A stretch of DNA of 54,825 bases from an uncultured Erysipelotrichaceae bacterium (GTDB taxonomy: Bacteria; Bacillota_I; Bacilli_A; RF39; UBA660), in the NCBI GenBank assembly GCA_902793375.1, contig CADBDE010000015.1, forward strand, positions 1 through 54,825, read 5' to 3'. The translations under genes were made by a program, and so were the position numbers. Under the pieces are notes generated by a model, which was not told the DNA's origin, did not search any database, and saw only the letters and a program-made list of their open reading frames with translations. This document shows, piece by piece, positions 34,884 to 44,141 of this stretch. Position 1 is the stretch's first letter. The number at the start of each line of letters is the position of its first letter.

Positions 34884-35198
34884 ATGGAAGATAAGAATAC
34901 TTTTAAAATAATTAATGATAATGGAGAAGAGATAATGTGTGATGTTTTATTCACATTTGATTCTGAGGAGACAAAAAAGAGCTATATAGTATATACTGAT
35001 AATTCAAAAGATGAACAAGGAAATGTACAAGTTTTTGCATCAATTTATGATCCAAATCAAGAAGATCAAAAATTAGAGCCAATTACAACTGATAAAGAAT
35101 GGAAAGTAATTGAAACAATACTTAATACATTACAAGAAGAGATTAAAAAGAAAATTGATGGTACTGCTGTTTCTAAAGGAGAAGATAACGAGCAATAA
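34884..35198 (+). CDS. DUF1292 protein (YrzB-like)
   Basis: A 104-residue acidic protein. The pattern INDNGEEIMCDVLFTFDSEE, KSYIVYTDN and VFASIYDPN is that of DUF1292, usually directly downstream of ruvX. AAGGAGA precedes ATG. Function unknown. A short hairpin spans its stop codon. Confidence 0.88.
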   Translation: MEDKNTFKIINDNGEEIMCDVLFTFDSEETKKSYIVYTDNSKDEQGNVQVFASIYDPNQEDQKLEPITTDKEWKVIETILNTLQEEIKKKIDGTAVSKGEDNEQ

Positions 35199-35216
35199 GC
35201 TCGTTTTAATTACTAA

Positions 35217-36347
35217 ATGAAAATATTTAGAAATGTAATGATTGGGTTAGTATGTTTGGTATTTATTACAATAATTGTGTTATTTATCGCATACAATAAA
35301 AATTTAAAAGCAGTAGATAGTGATGATACAACTATAATTGAAGTTGATATTCCTAAAGGAGCAACTTCAAATGATATAGGAAAAATATTAAAGGAAAAAG
35401 ATTTAATAAGAAGCAGTACATTCTTTAATATTTATGTTAAGCTATTTAAACCAGGAGAAATGTATGCAGGAAGACATAATTTATCAAGAAGCATGACTTT
35501 TAAAGAAATACTTGAAGAATTAAATAAAAAACCTACATATAATCCTGATGAGATTACTCTTTCTTTTAAAGAAGGAATCACTATGAGAAAGATTGCTGAA
35601 GTTATAGAAAAAGGAACTAATAATAGTGCTCAAGCAGTTTTTGATAAGTTAGTAGATGAAGAATATTTAGATAAAATAATTCAAAAGTATTGGTTTGTAA
35701 CTGATGCAGTAAAAAATACTGAATTAAAATATAGTTTAGAAGGATATTTATTCCCAAATACATATAATTTTAAAAATAAAGATGTAACAGTAGAAGAAAT
35801 ATTTAATAAAATGCTTGATGAAATGAGTTTAGTATTAGAACCATATAAAACAGATATAGAAAAGAATAGTTTATCTATTCATGAATTAATAACTCTTGCA
35901 AGTGTTATAGAAAAAGAAGCTGTTGATTGTAAGAGTGCTAGTTGTAAAGATAAAGATGAATATCGAGTTAATATTTCAAAAGTATTCTATAATAGATTAA
36001 AAAGTAATATGACTCTTGGAAGTGATGTAACAACATATTACGCACTTGAAATTGATAATGCTAAAAAATATGTTGAAGATGTTTGTGGTGGTAAAAACTG
36101 TATTAATTACAATGTTCAAAGTCCATATAATACTCGTTTAGGTGATGGATCAATGAATGGAAAAGTTCCAGTTGGACCTATAGCAACAGTATCAAAGGGA
36201 AGTTTAAAAGCAGCTATTTATCCAAGTGATGTTAATTATGTATATTTTGTTGCAAATATTCAAACAAATGAAATGTTTTTCTATGAGAACTATAACGATT
36301 TCTTAAAAAAGAAAAATGAATTAGCTTCTATTAATCAAGGACTATAA
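35217..36347 (+). CDS. mltG: endolytic murein transglycosylase MltG
   Basis: A 376-residue protein. One N-terminal membrane helix (about 7-26), a LysM-like lead with PKGATSNDIGKILKEKDLI, then the YceG domain with EGYLFPNTY, ASVIEKEA (catalytic Glu), SDVTTYYAL, SPYNTRLGDG and VPVGPIATVSKGSLKAAIYP (part). It cleaves nascent glycan strands. The usual LPPGPIxNPG block is altered to VPVGPIATVSKG. There is no evident Shine-Dalgarno directly before ATG: the nearest, AAAGGAG, is 35 bases upstream and separated by a hairpin. Confidence 0.92.
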   Translation: MKIFRNVMIGLVCLVFITIIVLFIAYNKNLKAVDSDDTTIIEVDIPKGATSNDIGKILKEKDLIRSSTFFNIYVKLFKPGEMYAGRHNLSRSMTFKEILEELNKKPTYNPDEITLSFKEGITMRKIAEVIEKGTNNSAQAVFDKLVDEEYLDKIIQKYWFVTDAVKNTELKYSLEGYLFPNTYNFKNKDVTVEEIFNKMLDEMSLVLEPYKTDIEKNSLSIHELITLASVIEKEAVDCKSASCKDKDEYRVNISKVFYNRLKSNMTLGSDVTTYYALEIDNAKKYVEDVCGGKNCINYNVQSPYNTRLGDGSMNGKVPVGPIATVSKGSLKAAIYPSDVNYVYFVANIQTNEMFFYENYNDFLKKKNELASINQGL

Positions 36348-36356
36348 GGATAGAAT

Positions 36357-36950
36357 ATGATAGATGTTTCAGTAATTAAAGAAATAAAAAAATATGCAGA
36401 AGATGAAAATGTTCCAATAATGCAAGATGAAGGAATTAAATTTTTAACTGATTTTATTGCTAAAAATAATACAATTAATGTACTTGAAATAGGGACTGCA
36501 ATTGGTTATTCTGCAATAATGATGGCTTTAACAAATGATAGAGTTAAAGTTACTTCTATAGAAAGAGATGAAGAAAGATACTTAGAAGCAGTAAAAAATG
36601 TTAAAAGATTAGGTCTTGAAGATAGAATAACTTTAATATTTAAAGATGCATTAGAAGTAAATCTAAATGATAAATATGATTTAATATTCTTAGATGGTGC
36701 TAAAGGACAAAATATAAACTTTTTTGAACATTTTGAGAAAAACTTAAGTGAAAATGGATTTATCATAACTGATAATATTAATTTTCATGGATATGTAAAA
36801 AAAGATGAAAGTGAAATTAAAAGTAGAAATTTAAGGGGCTTAGTTAGAAAAATAAAGAATTATATTCATTATTTAAAAACTAGTTCTAAATATGAGACTA
36901 CATTTTATGAGAAAGGTGACGGAATATCTGTTACTAGAAGAAAAAGATAG
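36357..36950 (+). CDS. trmR: tRNA 5-hydroxyuridine methyltransferase TrmR (YrrM)
   Basis: A 197-residue SAM O-methyltransferase of the class I fold: VLEIGTAIGYSA (SAM motif I), SIERDEERY, IFLDGAKGQ and ITDNINFHGY. In Bacillus the yrrM product methylates 5-hydroxyuridine at tRNA position 34. Its neighbours trhP1 and trhP2 make that hydroxyl group, so the function is well supported by context. SD AAGGATAG. Confidence 0.88.
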   Translation: MIDVSVIKEIKKYAEDENVPIMQDEGIKFLTDFIAKNNTINVLEIGTAIGYSAIMMALTNDRVKVTSIERDEERYLEAVKNVKRLGLEDRITLIFKDALEVNLNDKYDLIFLDGAKGQNINFFEHFEKNLSENGFIITDNINFHGYVKKDESEIKSRNLRGLVRKIKNYIHYLKTSSKYETTFYEKGDGISVTRRKR

Positions 36951-36958
36951 GTGATATT

Positions 36959-37813
36959 ATGAAATTTGCTATAATAACAAATAGCATTAATAATATACTT
37001 GAATATGCAAAAATAGGGGCTAATGCCTTTATTTTTGGTTTAAAAAATTATTCAAGTGGATATAATAATGAAATAACTATTGATGATATAAAGAAAATTA
37101 GAGAATTCTATAATGGTGAATTATTCATTGCTATAAATAAAAATATCTTTAATAGAGAATTAGAAGAGTTAGAAAACATTATGTTAGAATTAGATGAATT
37201 AAATATCTCTGGTATTTTGTTTTATGATTTAGCAGTTTTATCTATTAAAAATAGACTAGAACTTAAAACTCCTTTAGTATGGAATCAAACTCATATGGTT
37301 ACTAATTATAATACTTGTAATTACTACTATGATAAAGGTTGTGAGTTTGGAGTAATAAGTTCAGAAATAACTCTTGATGAGATAAATGAAATAAAAGAAA
37401 AAACAAAAATGAAATTATTTTTAAATATTTTAGGATATCAAATAATGGGATATTCTAGAAGACATTTATTAGATAATTACTTTAAGTCAACTGATAAAAA
37501 AAGAGATAATAATACTTATATAATAAAGAATAATAATGAAGATTATATAATTCAAGAAGAAGAAAATGGTAATGCTTTATATTATGGAAAACCACTTAAT
37601 GGAAGTGTAATAGTAAATAATGTTAATGTAGATTATTTAATTCTTAATGATAATAATTTTGAAAAAGAAAAGTTTATTAAAACATTTATTCTTTATAAAA
37701 AATTAGTAGATACTAAAGATGATAATATAGTAAAGGAAATAGATGATTTAGTAGGAGATAATAGAGGTTTCTTCTTTACAAAAACTATCTATAAGGTGAA
37801 GAAAAATGGATAG
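36959..37813 (+). CDS. trhP1: U32-family protein TrhP1 (YrrN)
   Basis: A 284-residue U32 peptidase-family protein lacking the Cys cluster of its partner. Conserved parts: GANAFIFGLKNYSSGYN, ELFIAINKN, and NQTHMVTNY. YrrN/TrhP1 and YrrO/TrhP2 together support prephenate-dependent hydroxylation of U34 in tRNA. Overlaps trhP2 by 8 bases and follows trmR by 8. Confidence 0.82.
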   Translation: MKFAIITNSINNILEYAKIGANAFIFGLKNYSSGYNNEITIDDIKKIREFYNGELFIAINKNIFNRELEELENIMLELDELNISGILFYDLAVLSIKNRLELKTPLVWNQTHMVTNYNTCNYYYDKGCEFGVISSEITLDEINEIKEKTKMKLFLNILGYQIMGYSRRHLLDNYFKSTDKKRDNNTYIIKNNNEDYIIQEEENGNALYYGKPLNGSVIVNNVNVDYLILNDNNFEKEKFIKTFILYKKLVDTKDDNIVKEIDDLVGDNRGFFFTKTIYKVKKNG

Positions 37814-38984
37814 AGTAGAACTTTTAGCACCAGCAGGTGATTTAGAAAGATTAAAGATATCTTTATTATATGGAGCAGATGCAGTATATATTGGAGGACA
37901 AGATTATAGTTTAAGAGCAAATGCAAATAATTTTAGTATTGATGAAATAAGAGAAGCTTGTACTTTTGCCCATAGATTGGGTAAAAAAGTATATTTAACA
38001 CTTAATATAGTATTTCATAATGAAGACTTAAAAGATGTAAATATTTTTATTAAAGATGTTGTTAAAGCAGGAATAGATGCTTTTATAGTAAGTGATCCGT
38101 TTATTATTAAATATATTAAAGATAATTATGATGTTGAAGTTCATTTAAGTACTCAAGGATCTACTACTAATAAAGAAGCAGTTTCATATTGGAAAAATGA
38201 AGGAGTAGATAGAGTAGTTCTTGCTCGTGAAGTATCAATTAAAGAAATAAAAGAAATATATGATGAAACAGGACTTGATTTAGAGGTATTTATTCATGGA
38301 GCAATGTGTACTTTCTATAGTGGTAGATGCTGTTTATCTAATTATTTTACAAATAGAGATTCTAATCGTGGAGGATGCGCACAAATTTGTAGATTTGCAT
38401 TTGATATAGATAATAATGAAGTAAGTTTTACTATGGCTACAAAAGATTTAAATATGGCAAGTTTACTTGATAAGTTGATTTCAACAGGAGTAAAATCATT
38501 AAAAATTGAAGGAAGAATGAGATCTCCATATTATCTTGCAACTGTAATATCTTCTTATAGAAGATTAATAGATGCATATTACGATGGAACACTTAATGAT
38601 GATATTATTTTAAAAGAAGAAAAAATATTATCAAGAGTTGCAAATCGTGAAACAAGTACTCATTTCTATTTAAAAGAGGCTGACTATACTGATCAGTACT
38701 ATACTGGACGCCAAGAATTATCTAATCAAGACTTCTTAGCACAAGTACTTGATTATGATCCTAAAACTAATCTAGCTACAATTACACAAAGAAACTATTT
38801 TAAAGTTGGAGATTCTGTAGAAATATTCACTCCAAGTGGAGAAATAATATCTTTCGTTGTAGAGAAATTATATGATGAACAAGGAAATCCAATAGATGTT
38901 GCAAGACATCCTGAAGAAATACTTAAATTATATGTACCAGAAAGTGTTGAAAAAGATTCAATGATGAGGGTTAAAATATTATAA
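37806..38984 (+). CDS. trhP2: U32-family tRNA hydroxylation protein TrhP2 (YrrO)
   Basis: A 392-residue U32 protein. The start ELLAPAGDLERLKISLLYGA is diagnostic (quoted as LLAPAGDLERLK), with VYIGGQDYSLRANA, STQGSTTN, and the Cys cluster HGAMCTFYSGRCCLSN then GGCAQICRF, which ligates an iron-sulfur cluster. KIEGRMRSPYY and the C-terminal barrel complete the family. Role: 5-hydroxyuridine formation at tRNA wobble position. Confidence 0.92.
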   Translation: MDRVELLAPAGDLERLKISLLYGADAVYIGGQDYSLRANANNFSIDEIREACTFAHRLGKKVYLTLNIVFHNEDLKDVNIFIKDVVKAGIDAFIVSDPFIIKYIKDNYDVEVHLSTQGSTTNKEAVSYWKNEGVDRVVLAREVSIKEIKEIYDETGLDLEVFIHGAMCTFYSGRCCLSNYFTNRDSNRGGCAQICRFAFDIDNNEVSFTMATKDLNMASLLDKLISTGVKSLKIEGRMRSPYYLATVISSYRRLIDAYYDGTLNDDIILKEEKILSRVANRETSTHFYLKEADYTDQYYTGRQELSNQDFLAQVLDYDPKTNLATITQRNYFKVGDSVEIFTPSGEIISFVVEKLYDEQGNPIDVARHPEEILKLYVPESVEKDSMMRVKIL

Positions 38985-38999
38985 TAATTATGATATAAT
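38971..38999 (+). promoter_or_regulatory. promoter candidate of the lipoprotein gene 39022
   Basis: TATAAT at 38994 with a weak -35 TTAAAA 17 bases upstream, overlapping the end of trhP2. Confidence 0.45.
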
Positions 39000-39021
39000 T
39001 TTATTATAGGAAGGAGAAATA

Positions 39022-39495
39022 ATGAAAAAATATTTAGGATTATTTGTAATTATGTTATTAGCAGTTGTTATTACTGGATGTGGAGGTAGTAAAACTTTAA
39101 CAAAAAATGCTACACCAGAAGAGTTATTAGATGTTTATATGGAAGGATTTAAGAATGTAGATCCTGATAAAGTAATATCAATATATCCAGATTTTGCAAA
39201 AGACTATTACAAAAAGTATATTACAAAAGAAAGAATTCAAAGATCATTAGATAATTATGGTAAAAATGTAGAATTATCTTATGAAATAACAGGAAAAGAT
39301 AAATTAAGTGATGATGAATTAGAAGAATTAAACGAAAATATTAAAAATGCATTTACTAATCCTGTTTTACCAAGTGAATGTTATAAAATTAATGGTTCTA
39401 CAACAATAAAGGGATCTGATGAAGAACATACAAGTGAAATAACAGAATTATGGTATTGTGATTTTGATGGTTCTTGGAGATTATTAGGTGACTAA
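39022..39495 (+). CDS. lipoprotein of unknown function
   Basis: A 157-residue protein. Lipobox ITGC (Cys20) followed by GGS; the mature domain has TPEELLDVYMEGFKNVDPDK (part), a Cys in LPSECYKI and another in WYCDFDGSWRLL that could pair. The alpha+beta pattern recalls NTF2-like folds (a helix followed by a strand sheet ending in WR), which is inference. Own -10 box and AAGGAGAA precede ATG. Confidence 0.75.
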   Translation: MKKYLGLFVIMLLAVVITGCGGSKTLTKNATPEELLDVYMEGFKNVDPDKVISIYPDFAKDYYKKYITKERIQRSLDNYGKNVELSYEITGKDKLSDDELEELNENIKNAFTNPVLPSECYKINGSTTIKGSDEEHTSEITELWYCDFDGSWRLLGD

Positions 39496-39502
39496 AAATG
39501 TA

Positions 39503-39530
39503 AAATAGATACGAAAGTATCTATTTTTTT
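39503..39530 (+). terminator. terminator with conserved ATGTAAA flank, upstream of a pilin gene
   Basis: AAATAGATAC / GTATCTATTT with a GAAA tetraloop and T run. Confidence 0.88.
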
Positions 39531-39574
39531 GTTTATTTAATAATTATCATGATAAACTTAAAATAGGTGATAAT

Positions 39575-40948
39575 ATGAATAAAAAAGGATTTACATTAAT
39601 AGAGTTATTAGCAGTTATTATAATTCTAGGAATCCTAATGATTATAGCAATTCCTAGTGTAACTAGATATATAAATGATTCAAGAAAAAGTGCTTATGTA
39701 AATACTGCTAAACAAGTAGCAAATGCAGCAAAGAATTTAGTTAACTCAGGAGAGTTAGAAATGTATGATACAAGTGTTGCATACTATATACCAAATACAT
39801 GTATAAGAGTAGAAAATGGGGAGAAAGCAAAAAGTCCATATGGAGAGTTTGTAGATGATAGAACATATGTAGTAGTAACATATGATGGACAAGGATATGA
39901 CTATTACTGGGTAAGTTTAGATGAGACAGGAATAGGAGTAAAAGAACCAATAAGTATAGATAGATTAAATGAAGATAATATAGAAAGTAATTTAAAGAAA
40001 GATGATGTAAAAGATAATATAGGACTTGGAAAAGGAAAAGTAATAATATTTAATAGTAATTGCTCTTCAAGTGTTCCAAAAGATGCATTTAGTGATGCTA
40101 TTTGTAAAAGGGCAATAGAACTTCATTATGAAACATGTAATAGAACTGACTCTAGAGCATGTAGATATAATAATAGATATTCAAGAGATGAAACAATAAC
40201 TTATGGTAATCTTGGAACAAAAGGTACACTGAGTTCAGGAGATGCCTTTGATTGCGATGTAAATGGTGATGGAGAGTTTGATTCAGAAACAGAGAGGTTT
40301 TACTATATAAGTGATGAATATAATACCAATACAAGATCTTTTGATGACAGTAAAGCTGTTTTAATCTATTATTCAAACGTTTCAAATGGAATCCCTAATG
40401 CAATTAATTTATATGCATATTCAAATGTTCAAGATTTACAGGAAGTTGATTCTAGTGTTACTACATATGATAACTTTCACGGACCTGTAACAGCAATCAA
40501 ACAACTTCCATCAAATGGACTTTGGAAAAATGGTAAATTAATAAGGATTGGTACAAGGCAAATGATAAACGAAATAGGGACTGATATTACTCTTTATTAT
40601 GGACGTAGTAAGCAATTGCTTAATGTTAATTATTCAAATATAACTTCAAGATTATTAGCCATACAGGAAGTTATGCAAGGATGTAATATTAGTCAACTTC
40701 AAACATGGAACAAGGATGAATTGATAAATTGCCAATATCTACTTGAAAATACACAATACACAATTAATAATAATTCTATTAATACTGTTAAAAATTGGTG
40801 GCTTGAAACCCCTAGTTATAGTGAATCCAATGGAGCTTGGATGATAGACTGTATTAATGGATATGTGACTCTTTCTATTAGACCAGATGAATCATATTAT
40901 GGTGTAAGACCTGCAATAGTAGTTAGTAAAACTAATATAGATTATTAA
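39575..40948 (+). CDS. type IV pilin-like protein with large C-terminal domain
   Basis: A 457-residue protein. Class III signal KKG^FTLIELL with Glu at mature position 5 and a 20-residue hydrophobic helix. Then SPYGEF...YVVVTYDGQGYDYYW, the family block. Next, a Cys-containing region and an EF-hand-like loop DVNGDGEFDSE (possible Ca2+ site). The C-terminal portion resembles the domain in the pseudogene at 29634: NWWLETPSYSES, then YYGVRPAIVVSK. GGTGATAAT precedes ATG. Probably an exported fibre or surface protein processed by a prepilin peptidase encoded elsewhere. Confidence 0.85.
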   Translation: MNKKGFTLIELLAVIIILGILMIIAIPSVTRYINDSRKSAYVNTAKQVANAAKNLVNSGELEMYDTSVAYYIPNTCIRVENGEKAKSPYGEFVDDRTYVVVTYDGQGYDYYWVSLDETGIGVKEPISIDRLNEDNIESNLKKDDVKDNIGLGKGKVIIFNSNCSSSVPKDAFSDAICKRAIELHYETCNRTDSRACRYNNRYSRDETITYGNLGTKGTLSSGDAFDCDVNGDGEFDSETERFYYISDEYNTNTRSFDDSKAVLIYYSNVSNGIPNAINLYAYSNVQDLQEVDSSVTTYDNFHGPVTAIKQLPSNGLWKNGKLIRIGTRQMINEIGTDITLYYGRSKQLLNVNYSNITSRLLAIQEVMQGCNISQLQTWNKDELINCQYLLENTQYTINNNSINTVKNWWLETPSYSESNGAWMIDCINGYVTLSIRPDESYYGVRPAIVVSKTNIDY

Positions 40949-40950
40949 AT

Positions 40951-40977
40951 GTCTTTGAAATAATCAAAGACTTTTTT
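40951..40977 (+). terminator. terminator after the pilin gene
   Basis: GTCTTTGA / TCAAAGAC with loop AATAA and six T. Confidence 0.88.
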
Positions 40978-41005
40978 GTTATAATTATAGTAGAAATGAT
41001 ATAAT
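40976..41005 (+). promoter_or_regulatory. promoter candidate of the dGTPase-like gene
   Basis: TTGTTA, 18 bases, TATAAT. It starts at the end of the preceding terminator. Confidence 0.5.
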
Positions 41006-41023
41006 ACATTTAGGAGTGATTAT

Positions 41024-42160
41024 ATGGATACTTTAGAAGTTATTAAAGAAAATTTATTGAAGAAAGAAGATAGTTTATCAAAGTATGCTTGTAAAAGTGT
41101 TGATGCTATTCGATTAAATCCAAAAGAAGAAGATATAAGACCACCATTTTTTCGTGATACTGATAAAATAATTTATAGTAATTCTTATGCTAGATATATG
41201 GATAAAACACAAGTCTATTCTTTTTTTAACAACGATCATATTTCAAGAAGAATGTTACATGTTCAACTTGTTAGTAAAGTAGCAAGAACTATTGGAAGAT
41301 GCTTAAATTTAAATGAAGACTTAATTGAGGCCATTGGTCTTGGTCATGATATTGGACATACTCCTTTAGGTCATACTGGTGAAAAGTTTTTAAATGAAAT
41401 ATCAATGAATGAATTGGGAATTCCTTTTATGCATAACTTACAAAGTGTTAGAAATTATATGTATATAGAAAATGAAGGTAAGGGAAGCAATTTAACAATT
41501 CAAGTTTTAGATGGAATGATGTGTCATAATGGAGAAATATTAGAAAGAATTTATGAACCTAAAAATAAAACTAAAGAAGAATTTTTAAAGGACTTTGAAG
41601 AATCTTGTAAAAGTGCAGAATATGCATCTAAAATTAAACCAATGACACTTGAAGGATGTGTAGTAAGAATATCTGATATTATTGCATATATTGGAAGAGA
41701 TATAGAAGATTCTATTGTTTTAGGTAAATTAAAAAGAGATGATATTCCAAAACATATTAAAAAGGTACTTGGAGATAATAACAGTGAAATAATTAATTCA
41801 ATAGTATTAGATATAATTAATAATAGTTATGGAAAGAATGCAATTATTTTAAGTAAAGATGTTTTTGAAACTATAAATGAATTAATTAATTTTAATTATA
41901 AAAATATTTATAATAATGCGAATACTAAAGAAGATTTAGCATATTATAAAGAAGGTATTAATAAATTGTTTTATTACTATTTAGATGATCTAGAAAAAAA
42001 TAAAGAAAAAAGCAAAATTTATGAATTATATTTAGTCAATATGAATAAAGATTATATAAATAGCAATGATAATAAAAAAATAGTTATTGACTTTATAGCA
42101 GGTATGACTGATGATTATTTTTTAAATGAAGTAACTAGTATTTCTGTTAACAAAAAATAA
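41024..42160 (+). CDS. dGTP triphosphohydrolase-like HD protein
   Basis: A 378-residue HD-domain enzyme. H72 in NNDHISRRMLHV, H108-D109 in GLGHDIGHTPLGHTGE and a later Asp in RISDIIAYIGRDIED are the expected metal ligands of dGTPase-type proteins, which hydrolyse dNTP to nucleoside and triphosphate. The start FRDTDKIIYSNSYARYMDKTQV (part: RDTDKIIYSNS) is also typical. TTAGGAGTG precedes ATG. Confidence 0.87.
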   Translation: MDTLEVIKENLLKKEDSLSKYACKSVDAIRLNPKEEDIRPPFFRDTDKIIYSNSYARYMDKTQVYSFFNNDHISRRMLHVQLVSKVARTIGRCLNLNEDLIEAIGLGHDIGHTPLGHTGEKFLNEISMNELGIPFMHNLQSVRNYMYIENEGKGSNLTIQVLDGMMCHNGEILERIYEPKNKTKEEFLKDFEESCKSAEYASKIKPMTLEGCVVRISDIIAYIGRDIEDSIVLGKLKRDDIPKHIKKVLGDNNSEIINSIVLDIINNSYGKNAIILSKDVFETINELINFNYKNIYNNANTKEDLAYYKEGINKLFYYYLDDLEKNKEKSKIYELYLVNMNKDYINSNDNKKIVIDFIAGMTDDYFLNEVTSISVNKK

Positions 42161-42189
42161 TTGACAAAAAAACTGTTTTGTGGTATCAT
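42161..42189 (+). promoter_or_regulatory. promoter of greA
   Basis: Consensus TTGACA, 17 bases, TATCAT. Begins immediately after the dGTPase-like stop. Confidence 0.8.
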
Positions 42190-42218
42190 TATGTCTATCG
42201 AAAAAGAGGTGTTGACAC

Positions 42219-42686
42219 ATGAAAGAAAAGAAGACTTTACTTACTAAAGAAGGATTAAAAGAACTTCAAGATGAGTTAGATGAATTAATAAATGTAAAAA
42301 GACCAGCTAATTTAAAAGCTATTAAAGAAGCAAGAGCTCTTGGAGATTTATCTGAGAATGCTGACTATGATGCTGCAAAAAATGATCAAGCTGAATTAGA
42401 AGGTAGAATTAAAAAAATAGAAAAAATGTTAGAAAACTATGAAATCATAGAAAATAAAGAAAATGGAAAAGTTGGACTTGGATCAACAGTTAATATTAAG
42501 TATATTGATGATGAAGAAGAAGATGAATATAAAATTGTTGGAAGCCAAGAAGCTGATCCATTTGAAAGTAAGATTTCTAATGAATCTCCTATTGCCAAAG
42601 CAATTCTTAATAAGAAAGTTGGAGATATAGTAGAAGTAGAAAGTCCTAATGGATCTTATAAAATAGAAATAACATCTATTAAATAG
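42219..42686 (+). CDS. greA: transcription elongation factor GreA
   Basis: A 155-residue cleavage factor that rescues backtracked RNA polymerase. N-terminal coiled coil with LTKEGLKELQDELDEL, the tip acidic residues in LGDLSENADYDAAK, and the C-terminal FKBP-like domain with GSQEADPFESKISNESPIAK (part) and GDIVEV. In Bacillus greA follows the same yrr block. AGAGGTG precedes ATG. Confidence 0.96.
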   Translation: MKEKKTLLTKEGLKELQDELDELINVKRPANLKAIKEARALGDLSENADYDAAKNDQAELEGRIKKIEKMLENYEIIENKENGKVGLGSTVNIKYIDDEEEDEYKIVGSQEADPFESKISNESPIAKAILNKKVGDIVEVESPNGSYKIEITSIK

Positions 42687-42711
42687 TTGATGATTAACAT
42701 CAACTATTTTT
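42681..42711 (+). terminator. terminator of greA
   Basis: Twelve-base arms AAATAGTTGATG / CATCAACTATTT with loop ATTAA, spanning the stop. Confidence 0.88.
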
Positions 42712-42799
42712 AATTTATTATTAATAATGTATTAATGATATTTTTTTCTTGTTTATATTTAATGATTATTATATAATATAGAGGAATATGGAGGTATTT

Positions 42800-44065
42800 A
42801 TGGCTAAAAAAACAAAAAGTGGAAAAAATGAAGTAGTTATAAAAATAGAAGGAAAAGAATGGAAACAAGCTCTTGATAAAGCTTTTCAAGAAAGAGTTAA
42901 AAAAGTAAATGTTGATGGATTTAGAAAAGGAAAAGTACCAAGAGATATTTATGAAAAGAAATTTGGAAAAGAAAGTTTATATTTTCCAGCAAGTGATTTT
43001 GTTGTAGAATCAGCATACAAAAAAGCTTTAGAAGAATCTAAACTTGTTCCAGTAGTACAACCAAGTGTTGATATTAAAAATGTTGATGATGAAGGAATTG
43101 AATTCTTATTTAAAATAATTGTTAAGCCTGAAGTTAATGTTAAAAAGTATAAAGGATTAAAAGTTAAACAAGAAAAAGTAAAAGTAACTAAAGAAGAAAT
43201 TGAACATGAAATGGGACATATCTTAGAAAGATTTACTGAAACTAGATCAGTTGATGGTCCAGTTAAAAATGGTCATATTGCAGTAATTGACTTTGAAGGA
43301 TTTAAAGATGGTAAAGCATTTGATGGTGGAAAAGGTGAAAACTACGAACTTGAAATAGGAAGTAATACATTTATTCCAGGATTTGAAGAACAAGTAGTTG
43401 GAATGAAAATTAATGAAGAAAAAGATATTAATGTAACATTCCCAGAAGATTATCATGCTGAAGATTTAAAAGGTGCTAAGGTTGTATTTAAAGTAAAAGT
43501 AAATGATATTAAAGAAAAAGTTGAAAGAAAATTTGATAAAGATTTATTTGATGATTTAGGAATTGATGGAGTTGATACAAAAGCAAAATTAGAAAAACAT
43601 ATTGAACAAGATATAATTGCTAGAAAAGAAGTTGACTTAGAAAATAAATATGTTGAAGATCTTTTAGAAGCAGTATCAAAAAATGTTGAAGTAGATATTC
43701 CTGAAGAAATGGTTGATGAAGAAGTAGATAGATTACTTGCTAGATATGAAGAACAATTAAAGATGCAAGGAATATCACTTGATATGTATTATGAATTTAC
43801 TAAATCAAGCGAAGAAGATTTAAGAAACCATATGGAAAAAGAAGCTTATAGTCATGTACTTTATAGATTAATGCTTGAAGAATTATTAACAATTGAAAAA
43901 GTAGAAGTTAAAGACGATGAAGTAGATAAAGAAGTAGATGAAATGGCTAAAAAGTATAATATGAAGAAAGATGAATTTATTAAAGCTTTTGGTGGAAAAG
44001 ATATGGTTAAATATGATCTTGAAATCAGAAAAATAATTGAATTATTAAAAGAATACAATAAATAG
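42800..44065 (+). CDS. tig: trigger factor
   Basis: About 421 residues. N-terminal ribosome-binding domain with the signature GFRKGKVPRDIYEKKFG, a PPIase FKBP-type domain (DFEGFKDGKAFDGGKGENYE, part; FIPGFEEQVVGM; VTFPEDYHAEDLKGAKVVF, part) and a helical C-terminal chaperone arm. It helps fold nascent chains. ATG at 42800 has TGGAGG 5 bases upstream; the earlier in-frame ATG at 42788 overlaps that site. The N-terminus is Lys-rich. Confidence 0.95.
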   Translation: MAKKTKSGKNEVVIKIEGKEWKQALDKAFQERVKKVNVDGFRKGKVPRDIYEKKFGKESLYFPASDFVVESAYKKALEESKLVPVVQPSVDIKNVDDEGIEFLFKIIVKPEVNVKKYKGLKVKQEKVKVTKEEIEHEMGHILERFTETRSVDGPVKNGHIAVIDFEGFKDGKAFDGGKGENYELEIGSNTFIPGFEEQVVGMKINEEKDINVTFPEDYHAEDLKGAKVVFKVKVNDIKEKVERKFDKDLFDDLGIDGVDTKAKLEKHIEQDIIARKEVDLENKYVEDLLEAVSKNVEVDIPEEMVDEEVDRLLARYEEQLKMQGISLDMYYEFTKSSEEDLRNHMEKEAYSHVLYRLMLEELLTIEKVEVKDDEVDKEVDEMAKKYNMKKDEFIKAFGGKDMVKYDLEIRKIIELLKEYNK

Positions 44066-44072
44066 ACACAAT

Positions 44073-44098
44073 AACTACACATTATGTGTAGTTTTTTT
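44073..44098 (+). terminator. terminator of tig
   Basis: AACTACACA / TGTGTAGTT with loop TTA and seven T. Confidence 0.88.
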
Positions 44099-44141
44099 AT
44101 TCTTTTTGTGATATATTATTATTAGAATAGAGGGATTATTT

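Noticed and set aside
39741-40385. Minus-strand open frames rich in Leu/His inside the pilin at 39575
   Set aside because: Low-complexity translations of AT-rich antisense DNA without SD; the pilin frame is clearly coding.
42210-42222. Second TTGACA just before the greA ATG
   Set aside because: No -10 box at proper distance downstream, and it lies between the SD and start of greA.
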